From JAISFI01 sp031552425 (GTDB lineage: Bacteria > Bacteroidota > Bacteroidia > Bacteroidales > Azobacteroidaceae), in the NCBI GenBank assembly GCA_031552425.1, contig JAVBMM010000142.1, positions 1-37,314 of the forward strand: DNA of 37,314 nt. Reading direction: 5' to 3'. Each line of letters starts with the position of its first letter. Position 1 is the stretch's first letter. Below the pieces are notes generated by a model. It saw only the letters and a list, made by a program, of their open reading frames with translations. It did no database searches and was not told where the DNA came from. This document shows, piece by piece, positions 1-7,214 of the stretch. The position numbers and the translations under genes are program-made.

Positions 1-186
1 ACGAAACGATTGGCTCTACAGTACAATCCGGCAACCATTGCTTTATTGGGAGCTATTCTCGAAACACTTAATCCAGAAGAAAACACGGTTGCTTTATACA
101 AAAAGCTTAATCCAATAACCGTTTACAAACTCAATATCTCATTTGAAGTATTACCAACCCAAAAGAAATGGAATATACGACGATAA
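1..186 (+). CDS. 3' end of an unrecognised protein, cut by the window edge
   Basis: Reading from base 1 gives 61 uninterrupted codons to a TAA at 184-186. The other forward frame that covers this stretch is interrupted by a stop near 116-118. The peptide contains the stretch ALLGAILETLNPEEN, then KKLNPITVYKLNIS, and ends near KKWNIRR. From memory this pattern (ALLGA..., LNP.T.YKL.IS, WNI at the very end) resembles the C-terminus of AbiEi-like or related antitoxin or transcriptional-regulator proteins of Bacteroidetes. I could not test that, so no function is assigned. The 5' part lies outside the window. Confidence 0.55.
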   Translation, partial: TKRLALQYNPATIALLGAILETLNPEENTVALYKKLNPITVYKLNISFEVLPTQKKWNIRR

Positions 187-303
187 TGTGACCGATGATA
201 ATCGCTTTATCTGTATCGCATTTGTACCATAAAACCATAACTAACTAATATTCAGTAGTCATTTCTTTTGAAGAAGTAAAATAATCCTAGTAAACTAGTT
301 TTC

Positions 304-370
304 GTTCACCGTTCACGGCTTGCTTTGCAAGCTTCACAGTTGTGAAGCAACCTAACGTGAACGAGTGAAC
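304..370. repeat. Nested palindromic element
   Basis: Outer arms at 304-317 and 356-370 are inverted copies of each other with one extra base (gttcaccgttcacg against cgtgaacgagtgaac). Inside them are two perfect hairpins: gcttgc-ttt-gcaagc at 318-332, and gcttcaca-gt-tgtgaagc at 331-348. The hairpins share two bases, so they may be alternative folds. The whole element could form a branched cruciform in DNA or RNA. There is no T-run behind it, so it is not a standard terminator. It looks like a dispersed non-coding repeat. Confidence 0.6.
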
Positions 371-393
371 ATTCGGTTGGAATTCCGCAATAA

Positions 394-507
394 AATGTGA
401 TTCTCGGTACTTATATTTGTAGCCTCAATTATGTCATACAGTTGTTTGCCGGTAAGGAAGCCGGAAGAATCCAAATAAAAATACATAAACCCGTCACTTT
501 GCGGTAA
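394..507 (+). pseudogene. Possible degraded C-terminal tail of an MDR-type dehydrogenase
   Basis: The frame 394-507 is open for 37 codons after a stop at 391-393 and has no plausible ATG. Its second half reads QLFAGKEAGRIQIKIH followed by a short tail. This looks like the last strand of zinc-type alcohol dehydrogenase/quinone oxidoreductase (MDR) proteins, which commonly end in a GK..GR(I/V)..KI pattern. No upstream part of such a gene is present; the palindromic element lies there instead. I read it as a remnant left by a deletion or insertion. The match is short and rests on memory of the family, so chance is possible. Confidence 0.28.
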
Positions 508-530
508 TTTCAAGATATATTAACTTATGA

Positions 531-566
531 GAAAAAAGGCTTGGAAATATTTCCAAGCCTTTTTTC
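531..566. terminator. Bidirectional intrinsic terminator
   Basis: A perfect inverted repeat: gaaaaaaggcttggaa at the left, ttccaagccttttttc at the right, with a short AT-rich centre. The GGCTTGG/CCAAGCC core is flanked by A6 and T6, so it can end transcription on either strand. It would close the rightward transcript of the gene fragments at the left and may also stop leftward transcripts that run past the antiporter. Confidence 0.8.
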
Positions 567-615
567 TATCCTTTTCCTGCTGTTTTTATACGAGGAAACC
601 TCCTTTTTTAAAAAA

Positions 616-706
616 TATAGTAGGACTGTAGAAGCATTATAGTCCTACTGTAAGAATCTTGCAGTCCTATTGCAAGACACCTACAGCCCTACTATATAAA
701 ATCATC
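616..706. repeat. Short array of 22-bp repeats with inverted outer copies
   Basis: Three head-to-tail units begin at 641, 663 and 685. They share the core agtcctactgtaaga, with cores agtcctattgcaaga and agccctactata in the later units. A further, inverted copy lies at 616-631 (tatagtaggactgtag), which pairs with 681-696 (ctacagccctactata) at 15 of 16 positions. Unit 2 also contains its own hairpin, cttgca at 658-663 with tgcaag at 671-676. The array sits 17 bp past the antiporter stop codon. It is too short and its spacers too small for CRISPR. Confidence 0.6.
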
Positions 707-722
707 TCGCATTAAATGCTGT

Positions 723-2969
723 TTACCTACTCATTTTCTCGAGTTCTATTTTATCTCCTACCACCCAAACCAAGTCTCCAAGCTCAAAAATGACTGAATG
801 ATGAGGATTCATAATAGAACCATTGTTTCGTTCTATTCCAACAATTAAACAATTATGTCTTTTTCCAATCTCAGATTCTCCAATACTTAATCCCATATAT
901 GGAAAATGTTCATCGATAGTAAATGATTGTAAACTGGCTTCTTTATTAGAATCCTCAAAGGAATCTGCATTATTTTCAGACTCAATTCTTTCGGCAAACA
1001 GCTGAATTTGCTCATCAGTACCAACTACAGCTATTTTATCTTGAGGATATATATATTCAGAACTACCAGGTATATAAACATGGCTGTTCCCTCGTGTTAT
1101 TTTAACAACATTAACTCCATAATTATTCCTGAAATCAAGTTCTTTAAGCGTTTTTCCAATAGAAGGAGAATTAGGAGAAACCGTCATTGTGGTGATATGA
1201 ATGTTTTTATTATTTAATTGACTTGCAAAAGACATTTTTAACGGATGTTTCTCTCTTTCAGCGTCTTCACGCAAATTAAGATTCGATAAAAAATTACTTT
1301 CTAATCTAGTATACTGATTAAGATCTCTTCTGAAAATCAAAATAATTGCCAAAACTGCTAAGGCAATGATAATTCCCCAAATATAGCCAAAATCAAAAAG
1401 TCGGATCAACACAAAAGTAACACTGAAAATGGCAATAAAAACCCGGAAAAGGACTAAAAAGATCAATCCTCCCCGATTATATTTGTTATCTTTCCATAAT
1501 TTCATAACTAATTCGGGAGAATTTGTCTTATTTGAAATTAAAGCGATCAGGAAAGGAGACATGCATAGCAATGTAAGAACAGCAGATAAAATAGTCCCCC
1601 ACTCTTCTGATATCTCATTCATACAAAATGGTGTAAGAAACTTCAAGGAAAACAAAATAATAGCAACTAGTAAAACAATATATATAATCATTTTACCGGT
1701 ATAATTTCTGACTAATGTTTTCCATTCATTTTCATGGTTAATAGTTCTGGAACCGGAAGTATAGCGATTTATAAATGCAATCGTTTCATCAGGTAACACT
1801 CTATATAACCAATTGGCAAAAGGCTCCGACAAACGGATGAAATAAGGAGTTGTAAAAGTAGTAATAACAGAAACCGCCACAATAATCGGATAAACGATAT
1901 TATTGATCACCCCAAGGGCGATCCCCAGTCCGGCAATAATAAAAGCAAATTCTCCGATTTGAGCCAAACTGAAACCTGATTGAATGGAAGTTTTCAATGT
2001 TTGTCCGGAAATCAACACTCCGAAAGAAGAGAAAAAAGCTTTTCCAAAAATAGTAACTAATGTTATTAAAATAACGGGAAAAGCATATTCAATCAAAATA
2101 GACGGATCTACCAACATTCCTACAGAAACAAAAAATATGGCACCAAATAAATCTTTCACCGGTTTGATGATATGTTCAATATGTTCGGCCTCAATTGTTT
2201 CTGCTAAGATAGAACCCATAACGAACGCTCCCAAAGCAGCAGAAAATCCAACAGTCGTAGATATTACTACCATTCCTAAACATAACCCTAAAGAGATAAT
2301 CAACAATGTTTCATCATTCATCAACTTTTTTGCCTTTTTGAAAAATATAGGCAATACGTATATGCCAATTAAAAACCAGAAAATAAGGAAAAAAGCAACT
2401 TTCAATATACTACCAATCATGGCCTCTCCTGCAAAATCATGAGTAACAGCCACGGTTGACAAAAGTACCATCATTAAAATAGCAACCAAATCTTCAACGA
2501 CCAATGTTCCGAACACGATCCGGGTAAACTTCTGGTTACGCAATTCCAAATCATTAAAAGCTTTTATAATAATAGTGGTAGAAGACATTGAAAGCATTCC
2601 TCCAAGAAATATACTATCCATTGAAGACCATCCTAATAAAATACCAACAATATAACCAATTATCAGCATAGAAATCACCTCTACGGTAGCTGTAATAAAT
2701 GCAGTTCCTCCTACATTCATCAGTTTTTTAAAACTAAACTCCAATCCCAATGCAAAAAGCAAAAAAACAACTCCCATTTCTGCCCAAATATTAATACTTT
2801 TGGTATCAACTACAGTTGGAAAAATATCAACATAAGGACCAGCTAAAAGCCCGGCAACAATATAACCTAATACTAAAGGCTGTTTTAACCATTTGAAAAT
2901 AAGAGTGATAATTCCGGCTGAAATTAAAATAAGAGCCAAATCTGTTATTAAAACGGGTAAATGCGACAT
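723..2969 (-). CDS. CPA2-family cation:proton antiporter with two TrkA_C domains
   Basis: An integral inner-membrane protein of 748 residues that should exchange a monovalent cation (K+ or Na+) for protons. Residues 1 to about 400 form the Na+/H+ exchanger (Kef/NapA-type) membrane domain, with hydrophobic helices separated by short loops and a glycine-rich GYIVAGLLAGPY segment near the start. A second hydrophobic block follows at about 440-560. The cytoplasmic end carries two TrkA_C (RCK_C) ligand-binding domains at about 593-660 and 675-748, with no TrkA_N NAD-binding domain before them. The start at 2969 (MSHLPVL) is chosen over the ATG at 3044 because the longer form adds 25 poorly fitting residues and would cover the candidate promoter at 2992-2999. 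It is divergent from pgk and monocistronic. The ion cannot be told from sequence. Confidence 0.88.
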   Translation of the reverse strand: MSHLPVLITDLALILISAGIITLIFKWLKQPLVLGYIVAGLLAGPYVDIFPTVVDTKSINIWAEMGVVFLLFALGLEFSFKKLMNVGGTAFITATVEVISMLIIGYIVGILLGWSSMDSIFLGGMLSMSSTTIIIKAFNDLELRNQKFTRIVFGTLVVEDLVAILMMVLLSTVAVTHDFAGEAMIGSILKVAFFLIFWFLIGIYVLPIFFKKAKKLMNDETLLIISLGLCLGMVVISTTVGFSAALGAFVMGSILAETIEAEHIEHIIKPVKDLFGAIFFVSVGMLVDPSILIEYAFPVILITLVTIFGKAFFSSFGVLISGQTLKTSIQSGFSLAQIGEFAFIIAGLGIALGVINNIVYPIIVAVSVITTFTTPYFIRLSEPFANWLYRVLPDETIAFINRYTSGSRTINHENEWKTLVRNYTGKMIIYIVLLVAIILFSLKFLTPFCMNEISEEWGTILSAVLTLLCMSPFLIALISNKTNSPELVMKLWKDNKYNRGGLIFLVLFRVFIAIFSVTFVLIRLFDFGYIWGIIIALAVLAIILIFRRDLNQYTRLESNFLSNLNLREDAEREKHPLKMSFASQLNNKNIHITTMTVSPNSPSIGKTLKELDFRNNYGVNVVKITRGNSHVYIPGSSEYIYPQDKIAVVGTDEQIQLFAERIESENNADSFEDSNKEASLQSFTIDEHFPYMGLSIGESEIGKRHNCLIVGIERNNGSIMNPHHSVIFELGDLVWVVGDKIELEKMSR

Positions 2970-2991
2970 GGATATATTTATTTTTATCTCA

Positions 2992-2999
2992 CAAAAATA
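2992..2999 (-). promoter_or_regulatory. Candidate -7 element for the antiporter
   Basis: On the minus strand this reads TATTTTTG, matching the Bacteroidetes TAnnTTTG element. It lies 22 bp upstream of the chosen start codon. No -33 TTTG is seen at the usual distance. It supports the shorter start of the antiporter. Confidence 0.45.
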
Positions 3000-3194
3000 A
3001 GAAAAAATGCTCGTAATTCCCATACCAATAGTTCTGCATTTCACACATGTTATCTTTATCTTGAAGTATATGGTTGCATCTTATAATTTGAACAATCAGT
3101 AATTTTATCATATGCTTTGTTTACAGAGTTAAACACAGTAAGTTGAATGATAAGTAAAAAGAACAAAAAACAGAAAAAATCTCTATTTATTTTT

Positions 3195-3202
3195 TATCTT
3201 TG
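3195..3202 (+). promoter_or_regulatory. Candidate -7 element for pgk
   Basis: TATCTTTG matches TAnnTTTG exactly and lies 46 bp upstream of the pgk ATG. No clear -33 TTTG is present about 19 bp upstream. The 2970-3248 interval otherwise holds only AT-rich leader sequence between the two divergent genes. Confidence 0.55.
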
Positions 3203-3248
3203 TAATCTTAATTTTTGGATATTTATACTTCAATTAAATTAAACAACT

Positions 3249-4514
3249 ATGCAAACAATAGACAAATTCAATTTTTCCGGAAAAAAAGTATTTGTAAGGG
3301 TAGATTTTAATGTACCATTGGATGAAAACTTTAACATTACCGATGATACTCGCATTCGTGCTGCCATGCCTACGTTAAAGAAAATTATCTCCGACGGAGG
3401 AAGTATTATCATAGGCTCTCATTTAGGGCGTCCTAAAGGTGTAGCTTCAGACAAATATTCTTTGAAACACATTTTATCTCACGTTTCAAAGACATTAGGA
3501 ATTGATGTGCAATTTGCGGATGATTGTATAGGAGAACAAACAAAAGCCAAAGTTGCCGCCTTAAAACCAGGAGAAGCTTTATTGCTAGAGAATCTTCGTT
3601 TTCACGCTGAAGAAGAAGGAAAACCTTACGGATTACCAGAAGATGTATCAAAAGAAGAAAAAGCTGCTGCTAAGAAGGTGATAAAAGAAAAACAAAAAGA
3701 ATTTACAAAAACATTAGCTTCATATGCAAATGTATATGTCAATGATGCTTTTGGAACTGCACATCGTGCACATGCATCAACAGCTTTAATTGCTGATTAC
3801 TTTGATACCGATCATAAATTATTTGGTTTCCTGATGCAAAAAGAAATAGATGCTGTAGAAAAAGTAATGAAAAATACTATCCGCCCATTTACAGCTATCA
3901 TGGGAGGTTCTAAAGTTTCTTCTAAAATAGAAATCATTGAAAACTTATTAGATAAAGTGGATAATCTGATCATCACCGGAGGTATGACTTATACATTCAC
4001 CAAAGCATTAGGTGGAAAAATTGGTAATTCCATTTGCGAAGATGATAAATTAGATTTGGCTTTGGAGTTATTGGAAAAAGGGAAAACTAATCATGTAAAT
4101 ATTGTATTGGCTGTAGATGCCAAGATTGCAGATAATTTCAGCAATGATGCTAATACTAAATTTGTTAACGTCGATGAAATTCCAGATGGATGGCAAGGTT
4201 TAGACATAGGTAAAGAAACCGAAAAAATCTTTGCCGATGTAATCAAAAAATCAAAAACCATTTTATGGAACGGACCAACCGGAGTATTTGAATTTGAAAA
4301 TTTTACAGATGGTTCCCGTTCTGTAGGAAATGCAATTGTTGAAGCAACTAAAAATGGAGCATATTCCTTAGTTGGAGGAGGAGATTCTGTTGCTTGTGTT
4401 AACAAATTCGGCATTGCAGATAAAGTTTCTTACGTTTCAACCGGAGGAGGTGCATTATTAGAATTTATTGAAGGAATAGAACTTCCCGGAATCAAGGCAA
4501 TCAGAGGTTATTAA
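3249..4514 (+). CDS. pgk: Phosphoglycerate kinase
   Basis: Cytoplasmic glycolytic enzyme that converts 1,3-bisphosphoglycerate and ADP to 3-phosphoglycerate and ATP. It has 421 residues, slightly longer than the usual 390-415. Family signatures appear in order: VRVDFNVPL near residue 16, GSHLGRPKG (substrate-binding arginine), ENLRFH, NDAFGTAHRAHAS, GGSKVSSKI, WNGPTGVFE and the nucleotide-binding GGGDSVA near the end. The extra length is a charged, lysine-rich insertion after ENLRFH (about residues 119-150), which I believe is common in Bacteroidales. It has its own promoter and ends in a strong terminator, so it is probably a single-gene unit. Confidence 0.97.
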   Translation: MQTIDKFNFSGKKVFVRVDFNVPLDENFNITDDTRIRAAMPTLKKIISDGGSIIIGSHLGRPKGVASDKYSLKHILSHVSKTLGIDVQFADDCIGEQTKAKVAALKPGEALLLENLRFHAEEEGKPYGLPEDVSKEEKAAAKKVIKEKQKEFTKTLASYANVYVNDAFGTAHRAHASTALIADYFDTDHKLFGFLMQKEIDAVEKVMKNTIRPFTAIMGGSKVSSKIEIIENLLDKVDNLIITGGMTYTFTKALGGKIGNSICEDDKLDLALELLEKGKTNHVNIVLAVDAKIADNFSNDANTKFVNVDEIPDGWQGLDIGKETEKIFADVIKKSKTILWNGPTGVFEFENFTDGSRSVGNAIVEATKNGAYSLVGGGDSVACVNKFGIADKVSYVSTGGGALLEFIEGIELPGIKAIRGY

Positions 4515-4529
4515 AAACAAATAGACTCT

Positions 4530-4590
4530 AAAAAAGAAAGAGTGAAGAAATTAATTCATAATCGAAATATTTCTTCACTCTTTCTTTTTT
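4530..4590. terminator. Bidirectional terminator between pgk and tatC
   Basis: Bases 4530-4550 (aaaaaagaaagagtgaagaa and one more a) are exactly complementary to 4570-4590, giving a 21-bp stem with a 19-nt loop. The A-run on one side becomes a T-run on the other strand, so it can serve both converging genes, pgk (+) and tatC (-). Confidence 0.85.
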
Positions 4591-4607
4591 TATTACCTAG
4601 AAAATTT

Positions 4608-5414
4608 CTACGAATCTTCTTTAGGAGCAGGTTTTACAAACATAGAACTTAATTCCCATAAGAAGTATAGCGGAAAAAATACTACAGATAATGTGAAAGG
4701 ATCGCTTGATGGAGTAATAACAGCGGCTGCAATCAATAATCCCACAATGGCATATCTCCTATATTTTTTAAAGAAACTTCTATTTAACAAACCTAATTTT
4801 GACAATAACCAAGACACTAAAGGCAATTCAAAAACAATTCCCATGACAAAAACCAACATCAAAAAGTTATTCATATAAGAATCTAAGGATATCTGATTAG
4901 AAATACTTTCACTCAATTGATAAGTTGCCAAAAATCGAAGCGTCATTGGAAAAACCAAAGAATAACCAATAAGACAACCTATAAAAAACATAACGGTTCC
5001 AAACAGAAAGACCCAACGCATATTCTTCTTTTCATATTCGTATAACGCAGGGCTAATAAACCTCCAGATTTCAAAAAGTAAATAAGGAAAAGTCAATAAT
5101 AATGCCAACCAAAAGGAAGCAGACATGTGTGTAAAGAACTGTGAAGCCAATTTAATATTGATAACATTTACATGAAACTGATCATCACAAAAATCGGGTA
5201 AAATGGAAGAATACGAACTGATTTTGCACATATATTTGTACAAAAAGAAATCCGAATAACAAGGAGCCATAATCACTCGGTCAAACAATGTGGGCATAAA
5301 TGCAAAGCCGACTATTGCAAAGACTATCAGTGCAATAATCGACCTTAATAATGTCCAACGAAGTTCTTCCAGATGATCCCAGAAAGACATTTCATTAGAT
5401 TCGTTCGATGCCAT
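4608..5414 (-). CDS. tatC: Twin-arginine translocase subunit TatC
   Basis: Polytopic inner-membrane receptor of the Sec-independent Tat pathway, which exports folded proteins. The 268-residue sequence starts with the conserved SFWDHLEELRWTLLRS segment and continues with about six membrane helices. The family pattern FPYLLFEIWRFISPALY is near residue 125, and MGIVFELPL marks a later helix. The first periplasmic loop is long (about residues 45-95) and has three cysteines. The C-terminal end is short and charged. The gene begins 5 bp after the tatA stop codon, so the pair is almost certainly one transcript. No TatB-like gene is seen, as is usual in this phylum. Confidence 0.95.
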   Translation of the reverse strand: MASNESNEMSFWDHLEELRWTLLRSIIALIVFAIVGFAFMPTLFDRVIMAPCYSDFFLYKYMCKISSYSSILPDFCDDQFHVNVINIKLASQFFTHMSASFWLALLLTFPYLLFEIWRFISPALYEYEKKNMRWVFLFGTVMFFIGCLIGYSLVFPMTLRFLATYQLSESISNQISLDSYMNNFLMLVFVMGIVFELPLVSWLLSKLGLLNRSFFKKYRRYAIVGLLIAAAVITPSSDPFTLSVVFFPLYFLWELSSMFVKPAPKEDS

Positions 5415-5419
5415 AAATC

Positions 5420-5617
5420 TTATTTAGTTTCAGTATCGTCGTCTTTCTTGATATCGTCTTCGATTCCTTTAACACCCTCCTTGAAACTTTTAATTCCTTT
5501 TCCGACACCTTTCATCAATTCAGGAATTTTCTTTCCTCCAAAAAGAAGCAATACCACCACTACAATAATAATCAATTCCGGTGTTCCCAAATTTCCTAAA
5601 AATAATAATTCATTCAT
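5420..5617 (-). CDS. tatA: Twin-arginine translocase subunit TatA/E
   Basis: A 65-residue membrane protein that should oligomerise with TatC to form the Tat translocation pore. It has a short N-terminus, one hydrophobic helix (LIIIVVVVLLLF), the conserved FGGKKIPELMKGVGKGIKSF amphipathic hinge and helix, and an acidic tail (DDIKKDDDTETK). The start at 5617 (MNELLFLGN) is chosen over 5701 because it gives the normal TatA layout and because a -7 promoter element lies at 5642-5649, inside the longer reading. It is first in a tatA-tatC operon and divergent from fabD. Confidence 0.93.
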   Translation of the reverse strand: MNELLFLGNLGTPELIIIVVVVLLLFGGKKIPELMKGVGKGIKSFKEGVKGIEDDIKKDDDTETK

Positions 5618-5641
5618 ATTTTTTGTGTTTTTTAGAGCACA

Positions 5642-5649
5642 CAAAGATA
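5642..5649 (-). promoter_or_regulatory. Candidate -7 element for tatA-tatC
   Basis: On the minus strand this reads TATCTTTG, a full match to TAnnTTTG, 24 bp upstream of the tatA start codon. No convincing -33 element was found. Confidence 0.55.
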
Positions 5650-5717
5650 TACAATAATATTTAATACTTATAACTAAAAAATGCTTTTTTAGAAACAACA
5701 AAAGAAATTATTATTTT

Positions 5718-5745
5718 TTTGATTTTTGATTTATTTGTACCTTTG
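5718..5745 (+). promoter_or_regulatory. Candidate promoter of fabD
   Basis: A -33 TTTG at 5718-5721 and a -7 TACCTTTG at 5738-5745 are separated by 16 bp, slightly shorter than the usual 19 or so. The -7 element lies 25 bp before the fabD ATG. Confidence 0.5.
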
Positions 5746-5770
5746 CAAGCTAATTTTTTAACAACTGATT

Positions 5771-6652
5771 ATGAATGCATTTGTATTTCCCGGACAGGGA
5801 GCTCAATTTGTAGGAATGGGAAAAGATTTATACGAAAACTATCCCATAGCTAAAGAAATATTTGAAAAAGCAAACGAAATATTAGGCTTTTGTATTACAG
5901 ATCTAATGTTCGCCGGAACTGATGAAGATCTAAAACAAACAAAAGTCACACAACCTGCCATTTTTCTTCATTCTGTTATCTTAGCCAAAGTGATGGGAGA
6001 AAAATTTAATCCGGATATGGTTGCCGGACATTCACTGGGTGAATTTTCTGCTTTGGTTGCGGCAAATGCATTATCTTTTGAAGATGGATTAAAACTTGTT
6101 TATGCGCGTGCTTTAGCTATGCAAAAAGCTTGCGAAGCAACCCCTTCTACAATGGCTGCCGTTTTAAATTTACCAGATCAAAAAGTAGAAGAAATCTGTG
6201 CTGGTATCAATGATATAGTAGTTCCCGCCAATTATAACTGCCCCGGACAAATTGTAATCTCCGGAACCGAATCTGGAATAGATGCTGCTTGTGAACAGTT
6301 ACTAGCTGCAGGAGCTAAAAGAGCATTAAAACTAAAAGTAGGGGGTGCTTTTCATTCTCCATTGATGGAACCAGCCAGAACGGAACTAGCAGAAGCTATC
6401 AATAAAACATCTTTCTCCTCTCCTATTTGTCCCATATACCAAAATGTATCTACTATTGGAGAAACTAATCCGGAAACTATCAAGAAAAACTTGATTTCAC
6501 AACTTACAGCTCCGGTAAAATGGACACAATCTGTGCAACACATGATTGAAGATGGTGCTAAATCTTTTACAGAAGTTGGCCCTGGGAATGTACTACAAGG
6601 TCTAATAAAAAAAATCAACAATGAAATAGAAACATTCCAAGGGACAGTATAA
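5771..6652 (+). CDS. fabD: Malonyl-CoA:ACP transacylase
   Basis: Cytoplasmic enzyme of fatty-acid synthesis that moves malonyl from CoA to acyl carrier protein. Its 293 residues are the normal length for FabD. The N-terminal FPGQGAQFVGMG oxyanion-loop motif, the nucleophile motif GHSLGEFSAL with Ser88, and the catalytic His195 in GGAFHSPLM are all present, as is the conserved Gln in QPAIFLHS. It is a lone gene with its own promoter and terminator. Its neighbours (tat genes, ACT protein) have no direct link to fatty-acid synthesis. Confidence 0.96.
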   Translation: MNAFVFPGQGAQFVGMGKDLYENYPIAKEIFEKANEILGFCITDLMFAGTDEDLKQTKVTQPAIFLHSVILAKVMGEKFNPDMVAGHSLGEFSALVAANALSFEDGLKLVYARALAMQKACEATPSTMAAVLNLPDQKVEEICAGINDIVVPANYNCPGQIVISGTESGIDAACEQLLAAGAKRALKLKVGGAFHSPLMEPARTELAEAINKTSFSSPICPIYQNVSTIGETNPETIKKNLISQLTAPVKWTQSVQHMIEDGAKSFTEVGPGNVLQGLIKKINNEIETFQGTV

Positions 6653-6676
6653 AGACACATAAATTATTTTTAAAAC

Positions 6677-6712
6677 AAAAAATCCCAACCAATTCAATAG
6701 TTGGGATTTTTT
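6677..6712. terminator. Bidirectional terminator between fabD and the ACT gene
   Basis: aaaaaatcccaac at 6677-6689 is a perfect inverted copy of gttgggatttttt at 6700-6712, with a 10-nt loop. Flanking A and T runs allow it to stop transcription from both converging sides. Confidence 0.85.
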
Positions 6713-6734
6713 TGATCTATACTAAAGATGATAA

Positions 6735-7160
6735 TTACATAGTTATTAATTCACTTTCGGAGATACAAGAAATTTCTTTTCTACGTATAACTTCAAGTGC
6801 AGCATCAGGATCATTAACCTTTAGAATAAGCACTCCTTTCTCCTCGTTGGAAAAACAATACATGTATTCTATACTAATACCAGCTTGAGAAAAACTCTCA
6901 ATAGTTTGAGCAAAACTCCCTGCTTTCGCTCCTGTAGTAATTGCAAAAACTTCTGTAAGATTAGCACTGATTTTATTATTTTTCAGAATTTGATACGTTC
7001 GATGAGGATCCGTAGTAATCAAACGTAAAATTCCAAATTCAGAGGTATCTGAGACTGTTGCAGTAATAATACGAATGTCTTCCTTAGCTATTAAAGATAA
7101 AATTTCATTCAATCGTCCGAACTTATTTTCAAGAAATATAGATATTTGGTGAATTGTCAT
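6735..7160 (-). CDS. Protein with two tandem ACT domains
   Basis: A 141-residue cytoplasmic protein made only of two ACT-type ligand-binding modules, at about residues 4-68 (ISIFLENKFGRLNEILSLIA start) and 70-138 (KAGSFAQTIESFSQAGISIE). ACT modules bind amino acids or related small molecules and report their level to a partner enzyme. It lies 54 bp downstream of the phenylacetate-CoA ligase-like gene. ACT proteins of this kind are often found beside arylacetate-CoA ligases, so it may sense an aromatic amino acid or its breakdown product. That link is inferred from position. The converging terminator at 6677-6712 closes the operon. Confidence 0.82.
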   Translation of the reverse strand: MTIHQISIFLENKFGRLNEILSLIAKEDIRIITATVSDTSEFGILRLITTDPHRTYQILKNNKISANLTEVFAITTGAKAGSFAQTIESFSQAGISIEYMYCFSNEEKGVLILKVNDPDAALEVIRRKEISCISESELITM

Positions 7161-7214
7161 ATAAAACCGAATATTAAATGTTAATAAAATATAATATTTA
7201 ACTCGTCTTTAGCA

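Noticed and set aside
641..706. CRISPR array
   Set aside because: Units are only 22 bp, diverge from each other, have no spacers of 30 bp or so, and no cas gene is near.
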